From contig NC_092705.1 of the NCBI RefSeq assembly GCF_964275005.1, positions 17,639,385-17,703,384 on the forward strand: a stretch of 64,000 nt of DNA, written 5' to 3'. This document shows, piece by piece, positions 26,301 through 38,214 of the stretch. A program made the translations under genes and the position numbers. This stretch comes from Diadema setosum. Taxonomy: Eukaryota > Echinodermata > Echinoidea > Diadematoida > Diadematidae. Below the pieces are notes generated by a model. The model was not told the DNA's origin. It worked only from the letters and a program-made list of their open reading frames with translations, and made no database searches. Positions within the stretch are counted from its first letter, which is position 1; every line of letters starts with the position of its first letter.

Positions 26301-27148
26301 AAGATATGGCCATGTTTTATGAAGAAAGAAAGTTATTACGTTCCAGTGGCCACATCTTTTTCATTATCGGCTTGAAGTTATTGGAAAGTAATCGTAGTTA
26401 TGTATTTGATTACAGACCATAACTAAGAACGCATGAGCACAATAACATTGATTAAGTCCCCGTTTCAGAATATAGAAAAAAAAAACTCGCACTGCCCATT
26501 AGCCGCCTATATCTCAAAGCATAGACTGTCAAGAATACTAAAATATTAATGCTTTTGACATGACTGTAAAAATCATTTCCAATGGACATAAAACATGTAG
26601 AGACATTCCTCTAAGAGAAACGACAGGCCAAAAATCAATTGAAAGATAAAGCTTTTTTAGTCTTTTGTCATCAAAACATTGACGGTATCAATGTGTTCTG
26701 TTTCATTCGATATAACTGTCATGATTCATTTCTACGGAACTTTACGCCATTATTCCACAGCTAATCACTGTCATAAGATACAATTCTTGAAGAGCAGCAG
26801 CTGTGCGTGTGCTATGAATGTTTGTCTGTGCGTTTGAATGTACGTCTGTCATATCCTCTCAAATTATACTCTTTTGACAAATGCGAAAAACAATGAGGTG
26901 AATGGCATACAAATATCAATGACATAAATGATATTAAAGAAAGCTAAGTTTACGTCGCCACTCTCAGTGGTTACCTACTTTGACGTAGCGCTCTCCACAT
27001 GCCGTGTTCTTCCAAATCTTCCGCACGGGGTACTCACAACACGCGTCTCCCCTGGAGCGGGCAGTTCGCATGCTGCCAAGGTAGTGGATAGTGTACTCCT
27101 TATCCTTAGGCGTTACAGTGAAACGCTGGTGTCTCCACTTAAAAGCGT
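12831..27148 (-). CDS. FAM43-family PTB/PID-domain protein (3 coding exons found; N-terminus missing)
   Basis: Exons 26979-27148, 17987-18169 and 12831-13301 (minus) join in phase 0 to give 273 residues ending at TGA. They match the FAM43A/B pattern: KEYTIHYLGSMRTARSRGDA, VRKIWK, KLFVGSKGMRLVRAD, FFSLHRITCCVAD, TVFAWIYRHE, then CMYQTAFELFKREK and the tail motif VPPTPLRKI. FAM43 proteins carry one phosphotyrosine-binding-type fold; their cellular role is poorly known. The exon before 27148 must supply one base of a split codon and the start Met; I found no convincing candidate. Vertebrate FAM43A/B are, to my knowledge, intronless, so this spliced form is notable. Introns are long (4.7 and 8.8 kb) and repeat-filled. 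Confidence 0.88.
13990..14265 (+). repeat. LINE 3' UTR, left half (split by a transposon)
   Basis: Shares an ordered set of blocks with 19850-20140 (TGTTGTTCCAGTCTCGTTT-like, GTGTGTCTATTTGTTATTCT-like, AGTGGGTCCCTCCATTTTCAAA-like). It stops at a TTAA, and its continuation resumes at 16938. Confidence 0.7.
15023..15349 (+). pseudogene. Unrecognised coding remnant in the transposon
   Basis: An ATG frame (MEIKQPSNSRQRIYLFNAI...) runs 44 codons to a TAG, then stays open for 63 more codons (FHLLELHEQFCRNFYLECAN) to a TAA. The end overlaps a consensus donor (GTGTAAGT), so this may be an exon. Amino-acid composition looks protein-like but I do not recognise the family. Confidence 0.35.
15767..15973 (-). 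pseudogene. Cysteine-rich C-terminal fragment in the transposon
   Basis: A minus-strand frame ends with a dense cysteine pattern: HTCPGVCKFRTGKRLCPC, then SCTAQCNCG and GPCSN before the stop. Spacing resembles CXC/CRC-type zinc-binding tails. It may be the last exon of the transposon's protein (a possible acceptor AAGCAG lies upstream). The family was not recognised. Confidence 0.4.
16938..17130 (+). repeat. LINE 3' UTR, right half
   Basis: Continues the copy interrupted at 14265. It shares ACTAAAGAAAGTGAAATGTG and the AT-rich end with 20265-20300. Confidence 0.7.
17987..18169 (-). CDS. FAM43-like exon B (PTB core)
   Basis: Acceptor AATGCAG and donor CCAG|GTGAGA; exactly 61 codons in phase 0. 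It encodes VKLFVGSKGMRLVRAD, then the HRITCCVADKQHPTVFAWIY block that is the family's signature. Confidence 0.92.
18640..20340 (+). mobile_element. Decayed LINE (CR1/jockey-group) with long 3' UTR
   Basis: Broken frames retain ADWSIVFESDDINLSFDYLM, IADSLSHIFNLSISNGVFPD-like residues (about 19280-19350) and IHSFIKRRLKSFLLQFYDP (about 19565-19620). Most of the RT core is deleted. The 3' UTR matches the split copy at 13990-17130 and ends in AATAAAATGAAATGTG and an AATTG-rich tail. It lies in the FAM43-like intron between exons A and B. Confidence 0.7.
20953..21410. mobile_element. Family K inverted-repeat element, copy 2
   Basis: Shares the AAATGGCTGAGATATCC block and the ends of family K. TTAA follows at 21411-21414; the left end is decayed. 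An (AT)n tract (21320-21363) has expanded inside its right arm. Confidence 0.72.
21415..26978. other. FAM43-like intron, no gene seen
   Basis: Low-complexity tracts only: GA-rich 22930-22995, (CA)n 23325-23371, CT-rich 25080-25160. Long frames here coincide with these tracts or look random. Confidence 0.6.
26979..27148 (-). CDS. FAM43-like exon A (start of PTB domain)
   Basis: Acceptor GATTGCAG and donor AAA|GTAGGT; 170 nt, phase 1 in and phase 0 out. It encodes FKWRHQRFTVTPKDKEYTI and on to RKIWKNTACGERYVK: the first strand and helix of the PTB fold. A GGTAAC four bases downstream is an alternative donor, but it would shift the frame. Confidence 0.87.
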
Positions 27149-28962
27149 CTGCAATCGTCGTAATCTTTGCCATATTAGCGGGAAACCTCGATGACCAAGA
27201 CGATGATGATGACCAAAGAAACACAGTTATGACGGTGGCGATGATTCTAATAATGATTTTAGCGATGACGATTACGGTTTAATCATCGGACACAATTCAA
27301 AAATGGTTCCGATGTTTGGGAAATGGCGTGATGACGAACCTTAATGGGAGATCCAGGTACATTCTATTTAGTTTTGGTGTTGAATTTGTATTTGTAATGG
27401 GGCAAGTCAAAGATACAGGTTTTCGGCGATTCAGTTACCGATGACTATGTCGTCAGTCACGGAAACAAGCACTGGGTAACAAAAAAACAAACAAACAAAA
27501 GAAGATAAAAAATCACACATACTGGATTCCCGCGTGCTGGTGAATTGCTTGTTACGTCCTTCCCCCACGAAAAAAAAAAAAGAAGAAAACAAAAGCTATG
27601 ACTATACTTTTCTCTCTGCTCTTTCTGTTTAGTAATCAGCTCAACGTCAAAACATTCGTCAGTATAGGAAAGACGGAACAAATCTGAGTCTTGAGTACAA
27701 GGACTTATTTGAAGAATTGCTTTCCTCCCGTGAAGTCGTCTGGCGAATAACAAATCTTCGAAGAGATACGTAGCGCGTCGTCACGAAGCACTTGTACTGT
27801 GTTCCTGCTCAACTCTGTCATTTCCAACGATGGCACAAAAATCCCACCACCTACGCTGCAAGTCACGTGACGTTAGCTAAAGAATAAAAAGCAATAGATA
27901 AAAGAAGTAAACACTATGAATGAGCAGTCCAGAGGGGATGTGTGAGAGCATTTCACTGTTGTCATATAGTTCACAGGGTAAACGAACATTCCTTCATGCA
28001 GAATGGTATCAAAGTCACACAAGCAAACCATTATTCATTTACCGCAATGTTTAACTGCGATATGTACACATGAGTGCATACAGGCATTCTATTTTTTTCC
28101 ATTTATATTTGTAAGTATAAGTAAGGTTCATGCACTTATTATGTCATAGCTTGTAATGCTTATTAAGAAAAAAACACTGCTTCAAACATGCAAATCACGT
28201 CATTGAAAATGAGTTTCTGTTGTTGTTGTTGCTGCTGCTGCTGTCATCGTCGTCGGCAGACTAATGGTATTTAAAAGTCTCTGTCAGATTCACACTGTGC
28301 AAATCGCAGCGACAAACGAACCACACACAAATTCATTATTTAAATCATCCCACATCACTGTGCTTAGTAGACAAAAAAAAATATCATTCTAAAGGCAATT
28401 TTGTGAGATGATAGACCTTTAAAGAACAGAACAGAAAATAATAAGAATACACCTGTACATAACGGAGTAAAACGTACACACACGCGAGCGCGCGCAACGC
28501 CAAAAACAAAACCATGAAATCAGAAACAATCCAAACAGGGTGCGTGGGGGATTATGCGGATAATAGTGATTTCAAATACATTTTCACTGAAAAAAATATG
28601 AAGATATTTGTACAAATAAGTCGGAAAGCAAATGAATTAGACTCCAGACGTTCATAGCATAGTAGTTGTTTTGGCTCGACTGACACAATATGACATTTGA
28701 AATATATTTGTAGTAAAATTCCTCTCTTTTTCAATATGGAATACACGAATCAGCGCATAGTTTTGTTTGTTTGTTTGTTTGTTTGTTTTCGTGATTGTAA
28801 TGTCTCAGGTAACAGATATACAGATGGACTCCCGCCTTTATCCGAGTAGACATTTTGGCAGGACTCACTGGGAAAGCAGGATATGCAGTATATAGACGAC
28901 CCATGGTTTTGAATGTAACATGAAAATAGAAATGGTAGTAGCGATTATCAGTTGTGATGAAA

Positions 28963-29004
28963 ATAACAACAACAACAACAACAACAATAATAATAATAAT
29001 AATG

Positions 29005-29035
<31 letters not shown>
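28963..29035. repeat. (AAC)n(AAT)n microsatellite
   Basis: Trinucleotide tracts directly next to family K copy 3. Confidence 0.95.
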
Positions 29036-29036
<1 letters not shown>

Positions 29037-29056
29037 GAAAATTTAATTCATTTTAA

Positions 29057-29438
29057 AGGGTGTGTACAGTTCTGGGCGAGGCGAGAATTTAGCTTTTTAC
29101 GTTTTGCGAGATATTCAGAAACCACTCTATGAGATGTCAAAGAGCGTGCGATTCTAATGGGAATCAAAAGTTTATTTGATGAAAATCAGTTTTGAAATGG
29201 CTGAGTTATCCATAAACAAGGTGAAACAAAGAGGTCCTAATAAAGTTGGGGCATGTCGCCTTTTAATATTATCACTTTTGGGGATATCTCACCCATTTCA
29301 AAACCGATTTTCATCAAATAAACGTTGAATACTTCTTAAAATTACATGCTCTTTCATATTTCACATGAGGTTTCTCATTATCTCACTTAAGAATGTTCAA
29401 AACATGAACCCCACCTCAATCATTACTGTACAGTCCCT
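29057..29438. mobile_element. Family K inverted-repeat element, copy 3
   Basis: TTAA at 29053-29056 and 29439-29442. The left end is AGGGTGTGTACAGTTCTGG and the right end is its mirror, ACTGTACAGTCCCT. It carries the shared GAAATGGCTGAGTTATCC block and its inverse. Confidence 0.85.
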
Positions 29439-29861
29439 TTAAATCAAGGTTTTATTTCGAATAGCACATTTTTCTGCGTACAATTTCAAGGGGGAAAAAG
29501 TGCAATGTTTTACAACAATACATTATATGGAACTTATTGATAAAAGTGACATATCTGCGCTGTTCAAAGAAATCTTTTCTCAAAAGAGAGTCATTATGCA
29601 AGAGAGAGTCAATAAAGGCATAAGCATTCATTATCATTTTACCATTGTGATTATTGTTTTATTATTTTAGAATTACTATACCCAGATAATCTGATACGCT
29701 TTACTTTAGTGCCTGTGATATACCTCTGTAATTTTGCGCTTTCCACAAAATATGGTATTGACATCAACTATGGCTTTGCGTTATCTTACTTGTCAAGATT
29801 CAAACGGGTAATTACGTACTCTCGTCATAATTTTCGCCATTAATTCTTCTCCTTCTTTCGA

Positions 29862-29921
29862 TTTGATTTGATTTGATTTGATTTGATTTGATGTGATGTG
29901 ATTTGATTTGATTTCGAAAAG
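29862..29921. repeat. (TTTGA)n repeat
   Basis: About eleven units with two variants. Confidence 0.9.
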
Positions 29922-30013
29922 ACTGCTATAAAATTTTGAAAAATAGGTTAAAGTATATGTTCAATACCCCCCCCCCCCCCACACACACACAAGGACTAGG
30001 CAATGGTGATTAA

Positions 30014-30480
30014 AGGGGCATTCCAGACGATTTTCATAATTTCACATCATGAAGTACATAAACCGAAAGCTACATGAATAGATTTCTGGAATTTATTGTG
30101 GTCCTTGAGCAGAGAAACAATACTCTGAAAAATCTTAAACAAATTACACTGAACAGTGTTAATGATATAGGAGCCTCACATATTTCAGAAATGTAGCAGT
30201 GTAATTCAATTACGATACCACTTGCTTAACAAGTTCACCTGTGTAGAATGTATGCATGCCATTTTCTTTTGTTCTGCTTCTTTGAGCCCCAACTCATGCA
30301 TTCTTATGGTGAGGTTGCCATGTCATCATCCTTGTTCATTGCAATTTGTTGTAAGTTTTGAAAACATTCTTATTCCTCAACCCAATCACTATAAGTTTTG
30401 AAACTCTGTACTCAATAATAACTAGGCCTAATTTATAGTTGTTCAAATGTTAAAGTCTGAAAATCATCTGGATGTCTCCT
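30014..30480. mobile_element. TTAA-target element with short inverted ends
   Basis: TTAA at 30010-30013 and 30481-30484. The ends are AGGGGCATTCCAGACGATTT and its mirror (AAATCATCTGGATGTCTCCT). The interior is unrelated to family K. Probably a nonautonomous Kolobok/piggyBac-type element. Confidence 0.78.
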
Positions 30481-31871
30481 TTAAGATTGGTTTGGGTATG
30501 TTATGGACATTTAGATTAAAAATCTTTGACAGACGAAAACCGTCCACCTGATATAGGAGAATACAATTTTTATAATAACTATGCGGTAATAAGTAAATAA
30601 GTATGCGGAAACGATATAATTCATATTACATTTTGTGTCTCTACTACACAACAAAAAAAATAATTTTATTTTCTTCGCCCTCCCATTGTAAACTAGAACG
30701 TGGAGAGGCGGCTGTTTAACAACGCAGAGAACACACAGTCAACTGCATAATGACTCTCTCTGGAGAAATTATCTGCTGGTGTTGAACTACACAGATATAT
30801 GATCAAGGCTGCTGCAAGTTTGGATGAATACAGGGAGAGAGAAAGCAAGAGGGTGGAAAGAAAGAAGGAGTGAGTGGAACAAATGACATGGAAAGAGACA
30901 TGCAGACAGACAGGCAAACAGACAGAATATCATCAAAGAGTCTTGCATTGGAATATCATTCAATATTGGGACGCATTTTTTCCCAGTTCGTTTTATGCAA
31001 AATTGTGAAATATTAATCAGGAGTAGGATATGTATATGAAGCGTACAGCTTTCATCTCGGCACACAGGCACATGACATAATGTTCTGTGACGTTGAAAGA
31101 TTAGATTAACCCGTTCCCTACGAGAAACTGATATCCTTGTAGACAGTCTACAGGACATGTGAGGCAAAGGATTCGATGGGTTTCGCTGCGGAGTGTCTGG
31201 TTCACCCAAGCGAAAGCCACCAGGGAAGTTATTAATACATGGTGGATTATTCCATTAGCATACGAGAGGGTGGCTATTCCACGCCGAAAGCACTGAAAGA
31301 CTAGTGTCCCCGCTTTAATAGTGAATCGTGCTGGGGAAAAAAAAAAGATTAAAACTTCATATTGGGCATAACACGTCGGATTGGGGTACTGCAGTGACAT
31401 AAAATAGGCACTGAATTTTCAAATAAGATGTCTGAAATTCAAATCAAAGCAAGGTCTTACATCATATCTAGAATAATGATAATCTTTGCTCATTTACCTA
31501 GGGTTGCCTCTTTTATGCTAACGCTGCACTCCCAGCGGGCCCTGCCATTATTTCAATGCCAGTTTTCTTCATTTTCTACCATTTTTATAGGCATGGAAAT
31601 GAAAATCGATTTGAACTTTGAACCTTGAGCTTTTTAGTGGGACCCTCCATTTCCATTCCCATCCTTTTTTAATTTGTACTATGTATATGTATATATAAAG
31701 AAAATACCATTATGTTTTCCTCATTTTCATTGCTCGTTATCACTTGTATTTTGAAATCTTTGAAGGCTTCCGTGGCGGTATAGAACGTTGGGTGGTAGAA
31801 GGCTTAACGGTGCACCACGTATTCTTTCTAGGGTATGTATTTGGCCCTGAAAAGGGACTAGCCAGTCCCTT

Positions 31872-31930
31872 GATTGTTTATTGATTGTTTATTGATTGAT
31901 TGTTTATTGAACTTGATTGTTTATTGTTTT
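31872..31930. repeat. (TTGATTGTTTA)n-like repeat
   Basis: Four to five imperfect units directly after a small CCCTgaaaAGGGACT/AGTCCC palindrome. Confidence 0.75.
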
Positions 31931-32082
31931 TTGTCCTCTCTCCGTTGCCATAGTAATGATTTTTCAAATACATACATGTACATTTCCAATCAAAAAGTAC
32001 AAAAATGTAATAAAAAAATTACTTCAGAATTACTAATCCAGTTGCAATTTAATTTCTTAGTCATTCCCTGACGTCTTCTCTC

Positions 32083-32096
32083 GTTGCCACGGTAAC
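32083..32096. promoter_or_regulatory. X-box-like motif (RFX-type site)
   Basis: GTTGCCACGGTAAC is a perfect inverted repeat of the RFX consensus. Near matches occur at 31944, 32323, 33181 and 22845. Several lie in repeat DNA, so function is uncertain. Confidence 0.4.
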
Positions 32097-32290
32097 TAAT
32101 TACTTTGTGAAAGAATATTTATTTCAAGTTCAAACTTTGTTTGCTATCAACAGCTTTGGCATTTAAGATGACATCTATTGTAAAACAAGACATTGTTGGA
32201 GGAATAAGAGCAATTTACATCCAAAATATGACACTAATCACTTGAAGTACAGAAAGTTCTATATACGGCTATTAACATAACTATTGTACG

Positions 32291-33229
32291 TTTTCAAGGT
32301 AAAGATCATGTCTGATAGGATAGTTGCCATGGCAATGATGAAATGATGGAAGCGTTTCAGTCTTGGCTTACAAATCAATGAAAATTGCATGTGCTGATGT
32401 AGTTGCAAACGTAACCCCTCTCGCACATCATTCATCATGCCCTTTTACCTAGTTGACTTAACTATCTTTTTTCGTCTGTTTGCTGATAAACAGGTGATAG
32501 TAAAAGTTCCAGAGATGTTTTCATCGTAACTGATCAATCAACAATTATTGTCGTTGTTTTTTTTACGGAAATAATCATACTTATGCAAATACAAAAGCAT
32601 ACGGCGACATTCAATGCGTATTCACCGTAAGTGTCAAACTCTGTTTATTTCCAGGAACACGTTTCACTGCAATAAAAATATCAACTATTCATGATTGCAG
32701 TTACACTCGACAATAGCCGTTGATATATGGTAATATATACATGGATCTTTATTGTTGTGCTAACAATATCGATATAGATAATTTGAGAAAAGTAAAGATG
32801 CGATTTGGTAGTTGAAGGATTTTGATTTCGTTGAAAAAAAAATGACACCTCTCAATTGCCTCCAGTGTATCATCATTGCAAGTCAAAGTGTGCTTTTGTG
32901 TTGTTCTTTGAGCGCGTAAAGGCATAATTGCTTCCTTGAAATAATGAGAAAAAAATCGTCATCTCATTGATCTGTAACAATGACAACAGCTCCTGTAATA
33001 CCACAAGGTTATCAGCAAACAGAAGGATAAAAATAGTAAAGTCAACTAGGAAAAAGGGCATAATTATTGCATGATGTTGTGTCAGAGAGGGGTTTACATT
33101 ATGCATATACATAAGCACATGCAATTTTAATTGATTTGTAAGCCCAGCATGTATACCTATTTAATTCATTCCATCATTCTGTTGCCATAGTAACTGTCCT
33201 GTCAGGCATGACCTTCACCTTGAAAACAT
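32291..33229. repeat. Large inverted duplication with X-box-like motifs
   Basis: The left arm (about 32291-32493) and right arm (about 33007-33229) share blocks in reverse orientation: TTTTCAAGGT, GGCTTACAAATCAAT, AAATTGCATGTGCT-type, CCCTTTT-CCTAGTTGACTT and TTTGCTGATAA. Divergence looks moderate. No protein recognised in it. Confidence 0.75.
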
Positions 33230-34339
33230 AATCTATATTTTAAGAACCCATGGTTGACTATCTGACTTGTCTGAATGATCTGAATAATCGCTTTCATCGG
33301 CTGTCATAATTTGGGTCTCTTTTGGCATGACGTGGTGACGGATCAAGCACGGATAAAGCACATTAGTTTTTTCTGTTGGTTTTTTTTTAAATGATATAAT
33401 ATATTTGATATCTTCTCAGTGAAATATATATCATACTATAATGGAACAGATATGCATGAAAACAATTGCAGCGCATATTTCACGCTTGCAGCTCATCACA
33501 AACCTGCATGTATTCTGAAATAAAATAATTCCATTCCACACAGGTGAGTTTTCATATGTGTATATATCGTACAAAATTTAAGTAATAAAAGATACTTTGA
33601 ATAACATCCAACGATATGATTAAACTTTGCATTTGCATTTTTTCTTCTAGATCACGCCCTTATGACTTTCTTGATCTCTTACTCATTTTATTTTGTTGTT
33701 GTTGTTGTTGTTTGGAAATATCATTTGTTTCAGTGTGTTTGTGTGTTTGCTTGTGTGCATTGTAGTTTTTCCTACGTAAAGAAACCGATCTAGCTATCCA
33801 TATTCCTATCCCCATATCCTGCCTGTGAGCCTTCCACCTTAGCTATAAATTATGTCTGTGACATCCCCCTCCCCCCCCCCCCAAAAAAAAAGTCAACAAC
33901 AAATATACATATATATCATAATGTACTGATATACAAACCTACCAACACACATCACACCTGTATAAAGTAGGGCCTACTCGCTCTTTCTCATTCACAAAGA
34001 AATCAATAATACATTTAGGTCTACACGTTTTGTACACACTCATTCTTTCAAACAAAATTTTTCAGGTTCAGCATACCATGAACACCTCAAAGTGATTCAT
34101 TTCATTTGAGTTTATTACAAAAAGTGAACAAAAACATCAGACATAAGAAATCAATCAATCTATCTCTGTACAATTTGCAAATGTAAGTCGGACTCTCTTA
34201 TGATCAAATATGATTATTTCTGTATCTCGTATCCTGGAGATACATCACACTCGTTCAAACAAACACGCAGATATACATAAGTTACTGTCTACTTGAACAT
34301 CGCAAACATGTATGATGCCGAATATAAAACTCATCTTAC

Positions 34340-34610
34340 CTTTAGAGTGGTTGCGATGATGGAGGTTTGAGTTATTTTCAGCACCTATTTAGCTCCTGCG
34401 TCATGAAGCGATCTACGACTCTAGAATGACAATGCCCACTGCGGCGCCGCAAAAACCTCCGCAGGGCACAAGCTCGAAAAACGAGTAACCCCCTGCCTGT
34501 CACGTGAGCAACTGCACAGCCGCAGGGAGAAAAATACATAAATGCTACGACTATCACGTGACTTAGGTGCACGTTACGTATTGCCCATGAAAACATTAAA
34601 GATGCACAAG
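34340..34610 (-). promoter_or_regulatory. Candidate FAM43-like noncoding first exon and CpG-rich promoter
   Basis: A CpG-rich island in AT-rich DNA ends on the minus strand at a consensus donor (AAAG|GTAAGATG at 34340). It holds two CACGTGA E-boxes (about 34502 and 34553). The frames in it are not convincing as protein. Link to the downstream FAM43-like gene is inferred from position and strand; it could belong to an unrelated transcript. Confidence 0.4.
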
Positions 34611-36895
34611 ATTCAAAGGAAATTTGTCATAGAATGTCGAAAACAAGGAGGATTTGATAGGTCAAGATTCATTGTAACGAATTCAAAGTAATATTTTCCC
34701 AAATTTTAAAGCAATCTCGTCAGCAAGCGAGTTAGCATAAAGTATTGGTGTAGGCAAGATTTCTCTATAAATCTCCTGAGGCTAACATGATTAACTACAG
34801 TGAAAAGCACCGTTCAAGCAAGTCAGCGTGTCCTCAAGGAAAGTATATAATCTCCTTTTGCGTGTGAGAACACTCTTACAGTGGATGGGGCATATTATGT
34901 GAAAATGTATTTTCTTGTTGTTCATTGTGAAACAAAGGGAAAAATATCTAATCTCGTATACGTGTATACTCTACACACGCACACACACACACTAACTTAT
35001 CATGTAAGTTTCCCCGCTAAATAGTCATAACCATTATGCAAATTCGGTAAGGTTTGCCACGTCATAAATATGCAACTTTCTCAACGGTTTGTAACGAAAA
35101 TATAAAACAGCTAAATTATGTGTCCAATCGCTGATTTAGCATCAACAGCACTTGTTACACTAAAGGCCTTCACTGCTGGCAAATTATGACGGATACTTAT
35201 TGTTCTCTATCGTGTCTTCAAAAAGAATCAGTAAAAGAATGTGTGTATAGGTAATTGTGACACATATTATGTGAGTCCATGACAACGTCACGTATCTATT
35301 TGGAAAACATGTAACATTTTAGAATTCTGATCAATTCTCATAATTAGTCCGATTCTCATAAAGACTCTCCCATTTACTTTGTCACAAGAACATGAACAGT
35401 AAGCTGAAAATATTGTACTACTTTTTCATTGTAGATATCCAGATTTGAAAGATATACATCCATTTTGACATTACACTACATTATTACTGATTAGAATTGG
35501 ATAGATGTCGATACAGTTGCAGCAGAGATATAGCACAAATGTGGTGATAAAAGAAATGTTCTATTTGTTTAGCTAATATTTTTAATGTTTATTTGTCTGC
35601 CTGTTTTGGAACTTTTTCTGTCGTAATGCTGTACTTCTATTGCCATTATGACTGGTTGATAAAGACATACGTTTTGGAAGGCTTGACCCCGTGGCGATAG
35701 AACAGCAATTTTATGTGTAATTGAAGCAAATGTTGAGTTCGTGTATTTTCAAATGGGAAAGGAGGAGAACTGTCCACTAAGTGAAACATTCTCACAAACG
35801 CACGTTTCTATTAGTGCACGGATTGACGCCACAGGCGATATACGTTGTGACCTGATTCCTCTCTCGGTAGGTCACACAGATTGGGCGTGATAAGCGCTTT
35901 GCCTGCGTGTTTGTGACGTCCATTATATGAACAATCATCGGAGAGAGTGGGAGGGGGAAAGAGAGAGAAGTGAAATAATCATTTGCATTTATCAATTAGC
36001 TACGGTCACTTGTTACTTTCATGTCCTTTAATGCCATACTCAAAGCACTAGATTACTACTGTTGCTCAGCATGTATAGACTTGTATTCATTTCCTGCCTG
36101 CTTCTTGTCATTTTTTTTTCTTACAGTGGTTATATGAACTTTATTATGTTGTCTGGCTCTTTGGCGCTCTTTTGTGTGCCGAATAGTTTGAATGCAAATG
36201 ACTTTGACTGTTACTAATATCCAAATGGTATTAATCTTCATTCACTTCTAAAGAGAGAAAAACAGCCATACTACAATATACACATAATTAGATATAGTGA
36301 AGATGAGGCACAATCACGTGATATCAATGGTTAGTTAGAAGTTGTTCTTCGATTTTGATAAAGACCTGTTGTAGAGGCTGATTATCTTTCATTCTTTGTA
36401 TAAAAAGCTTCTGTTTGTTGCTACCATTTTCATAGTTTAAGGCTCACAAACTTCTACTCGTTCATCTTCCGTCCTGATTCACATGTACGATTAGATAGCT
36501 TAATATTTTTCTAAAGAGTGTAACCTCTCGATAGGTTAAAGGAATTGATGATCATTTTGCTGTAGCTCTTCATAGGTAATTTAATTTACTCGATAATGGT
36601 TAAAAGACGTGACAAAGGGAAACAGCCGAGGATTTGACGCAGTTCTCCGCCAAGGTCATAGTCTATTATGATACACAAGGAATAATTGATCCTACAGCAA
36701 TCGGTTAATAACAGCAACAACAGCCTCAACAACAACAACCCTAACAATAGTAACAATTATTCCTCAGTGATATCACAAAACAGAAAACATGCGTTGTTGC
36801 GTCAATTTATATCAGATAGATAATTAAAACGTATGATATGTTTTTCTGACTACCCCGATTGTTGTCCATGTAAGAGTGTGCATGTATTGCCTAAC

Positions 36896-36898
<3 letters not shown>

Positions 36899-36949
<51 letters not shown>

Positions 36950-36963
36950 CTATATATATATAT
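36899..36963. repeat. (CA)n(TA)n microsatellite
   Basis: A CA run passing into TA. Confidence 0.95.
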
Positions 36964-38214
36964 ACTTACATGTATAGAGTCACAGGAACTAGGCTGAAAA
37001 GAGAAACTGCTGGGGAAAAAAAGAGTTAAGACATGGTTTGTGAAGAAACGCGTGCACGCACTTCACGTGGCCTCGAGTATTATCGCTGATAACACCTCGT
37101 AATCTTGCTGGCATTATTTTTCCATTAGCCATAGGAAAAGGAGTGAACAATAGGGAAAGGAAGGGATAGAAAATGGGAGAGCAAAAGGGAAGAAAGGAGA
37201 GAGGGAAGGCGGGAAATTTAATTTAATCTGGCTGGGATATCTCCTAAAGCTCTGGCTAGTCCGCAAGCATTTACCGTATATCACAGCAATGCATAGGCAA
37301 CTTTTTTACTCTATTATCATTATTATTCTTACAAACACCTACGCAAAGATCAAGCAGAAAACACTGCATTTTCTCCTGCAATATAAATTGAGGTACTGTT
37401 TCAGTTTTCCTTTTTTTATATCAGCTGCCGTATTCATGCTGAGAAAATCTGATACCAACAGCAGACAGGAAGATTTTTTTTTTTTTTAACGATCCTATAA
37501 TTCCTGTTCGCTCTCTTTACGTGTACAATGTGCATTTTTTTTTTTCGTCCTCGCTTTACGTGTATATTCAACACAGCGATTTCAGGAAAAAGAAAATGTA
37601 TCTGCACATTTTTAACTTGTTTTATTCTTTGATATACTTTCGTCAGCTGCTATAAAGAAATTTATCGACAACTGATATTAAAAACAAAACCCATCTACGC
37701 AAAAGAGAAAATGATTTTTTTTTTTTACGTGGAATATACAAACTCAACAACTATTTGAAGTCATCAAAGTTATTGGTCCGTTGTTTACTCTGTGTAATGA
37801 TGCATGTACAAAGTTACATATCACCCTGGGGGCTCTGGGACACCCTGGGACATAGTGGAGAAATGTCTTGACTTTCAATCGGAAATATTTCAAACATACA
37901 CACAGACAAACCAATGAACATAATTAAACATACTGGAAACTTAAGTGTTAGTACTACAATGTATATTTGTCAATGTACATAAAATGCAACATGTAAAAAC
38001 ATATTGAAGATTATCCCCTAAACCATTGACCACAAACCTGTCATTCCATTCGTGAGATTGTATATTTATATGCACTGACTGTACATTGTCTTCATAGCAT
38101 CTAAATTATTTCTTTCTTTCGTTGTCAATGTTGGGTTCTTTTTTTTTTTTTTTTTTTTTTGCTAAATGATAATATTAGGAATGTCCCTTTTATGACATTC
38201 ATATGTTGCGGCAG

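Larger units (their letters stand above)
27149..34339. other. Upstream region of the FAM43-like gene (probable intron)
   Basis: The N-terminal coding exon must lie here or beyond but was not identified. The stretch holds AAC/AAT repeats, family K copy 3, another TTAA element, (TTTGA)n, and an inverted duplication with X-box-like motifs. A CACGTGAC site lies near 27866. Confidence 0.5.

Noticed and set aside
27640-27880. Minus-strand ATG frame (MTELSRNTVQVLRDD...) near a CACGTGAC site, considered as the missing FAM43-like first exon
   Set aside because: It ends at TAA after 38 codons with no good donor in the needed phase.
32873-33124. 83-codon minus-strand frame with helical-looking segment
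   Set aside because: It lies mostly in the right arm of an inverted duplication and the other arm does not conserve the frame.
34378-34596. 72-codon minus-strand frame in the CpG island
   Set aside because: No family resemblance, and the downstream donor is preceded by stops in that frame.
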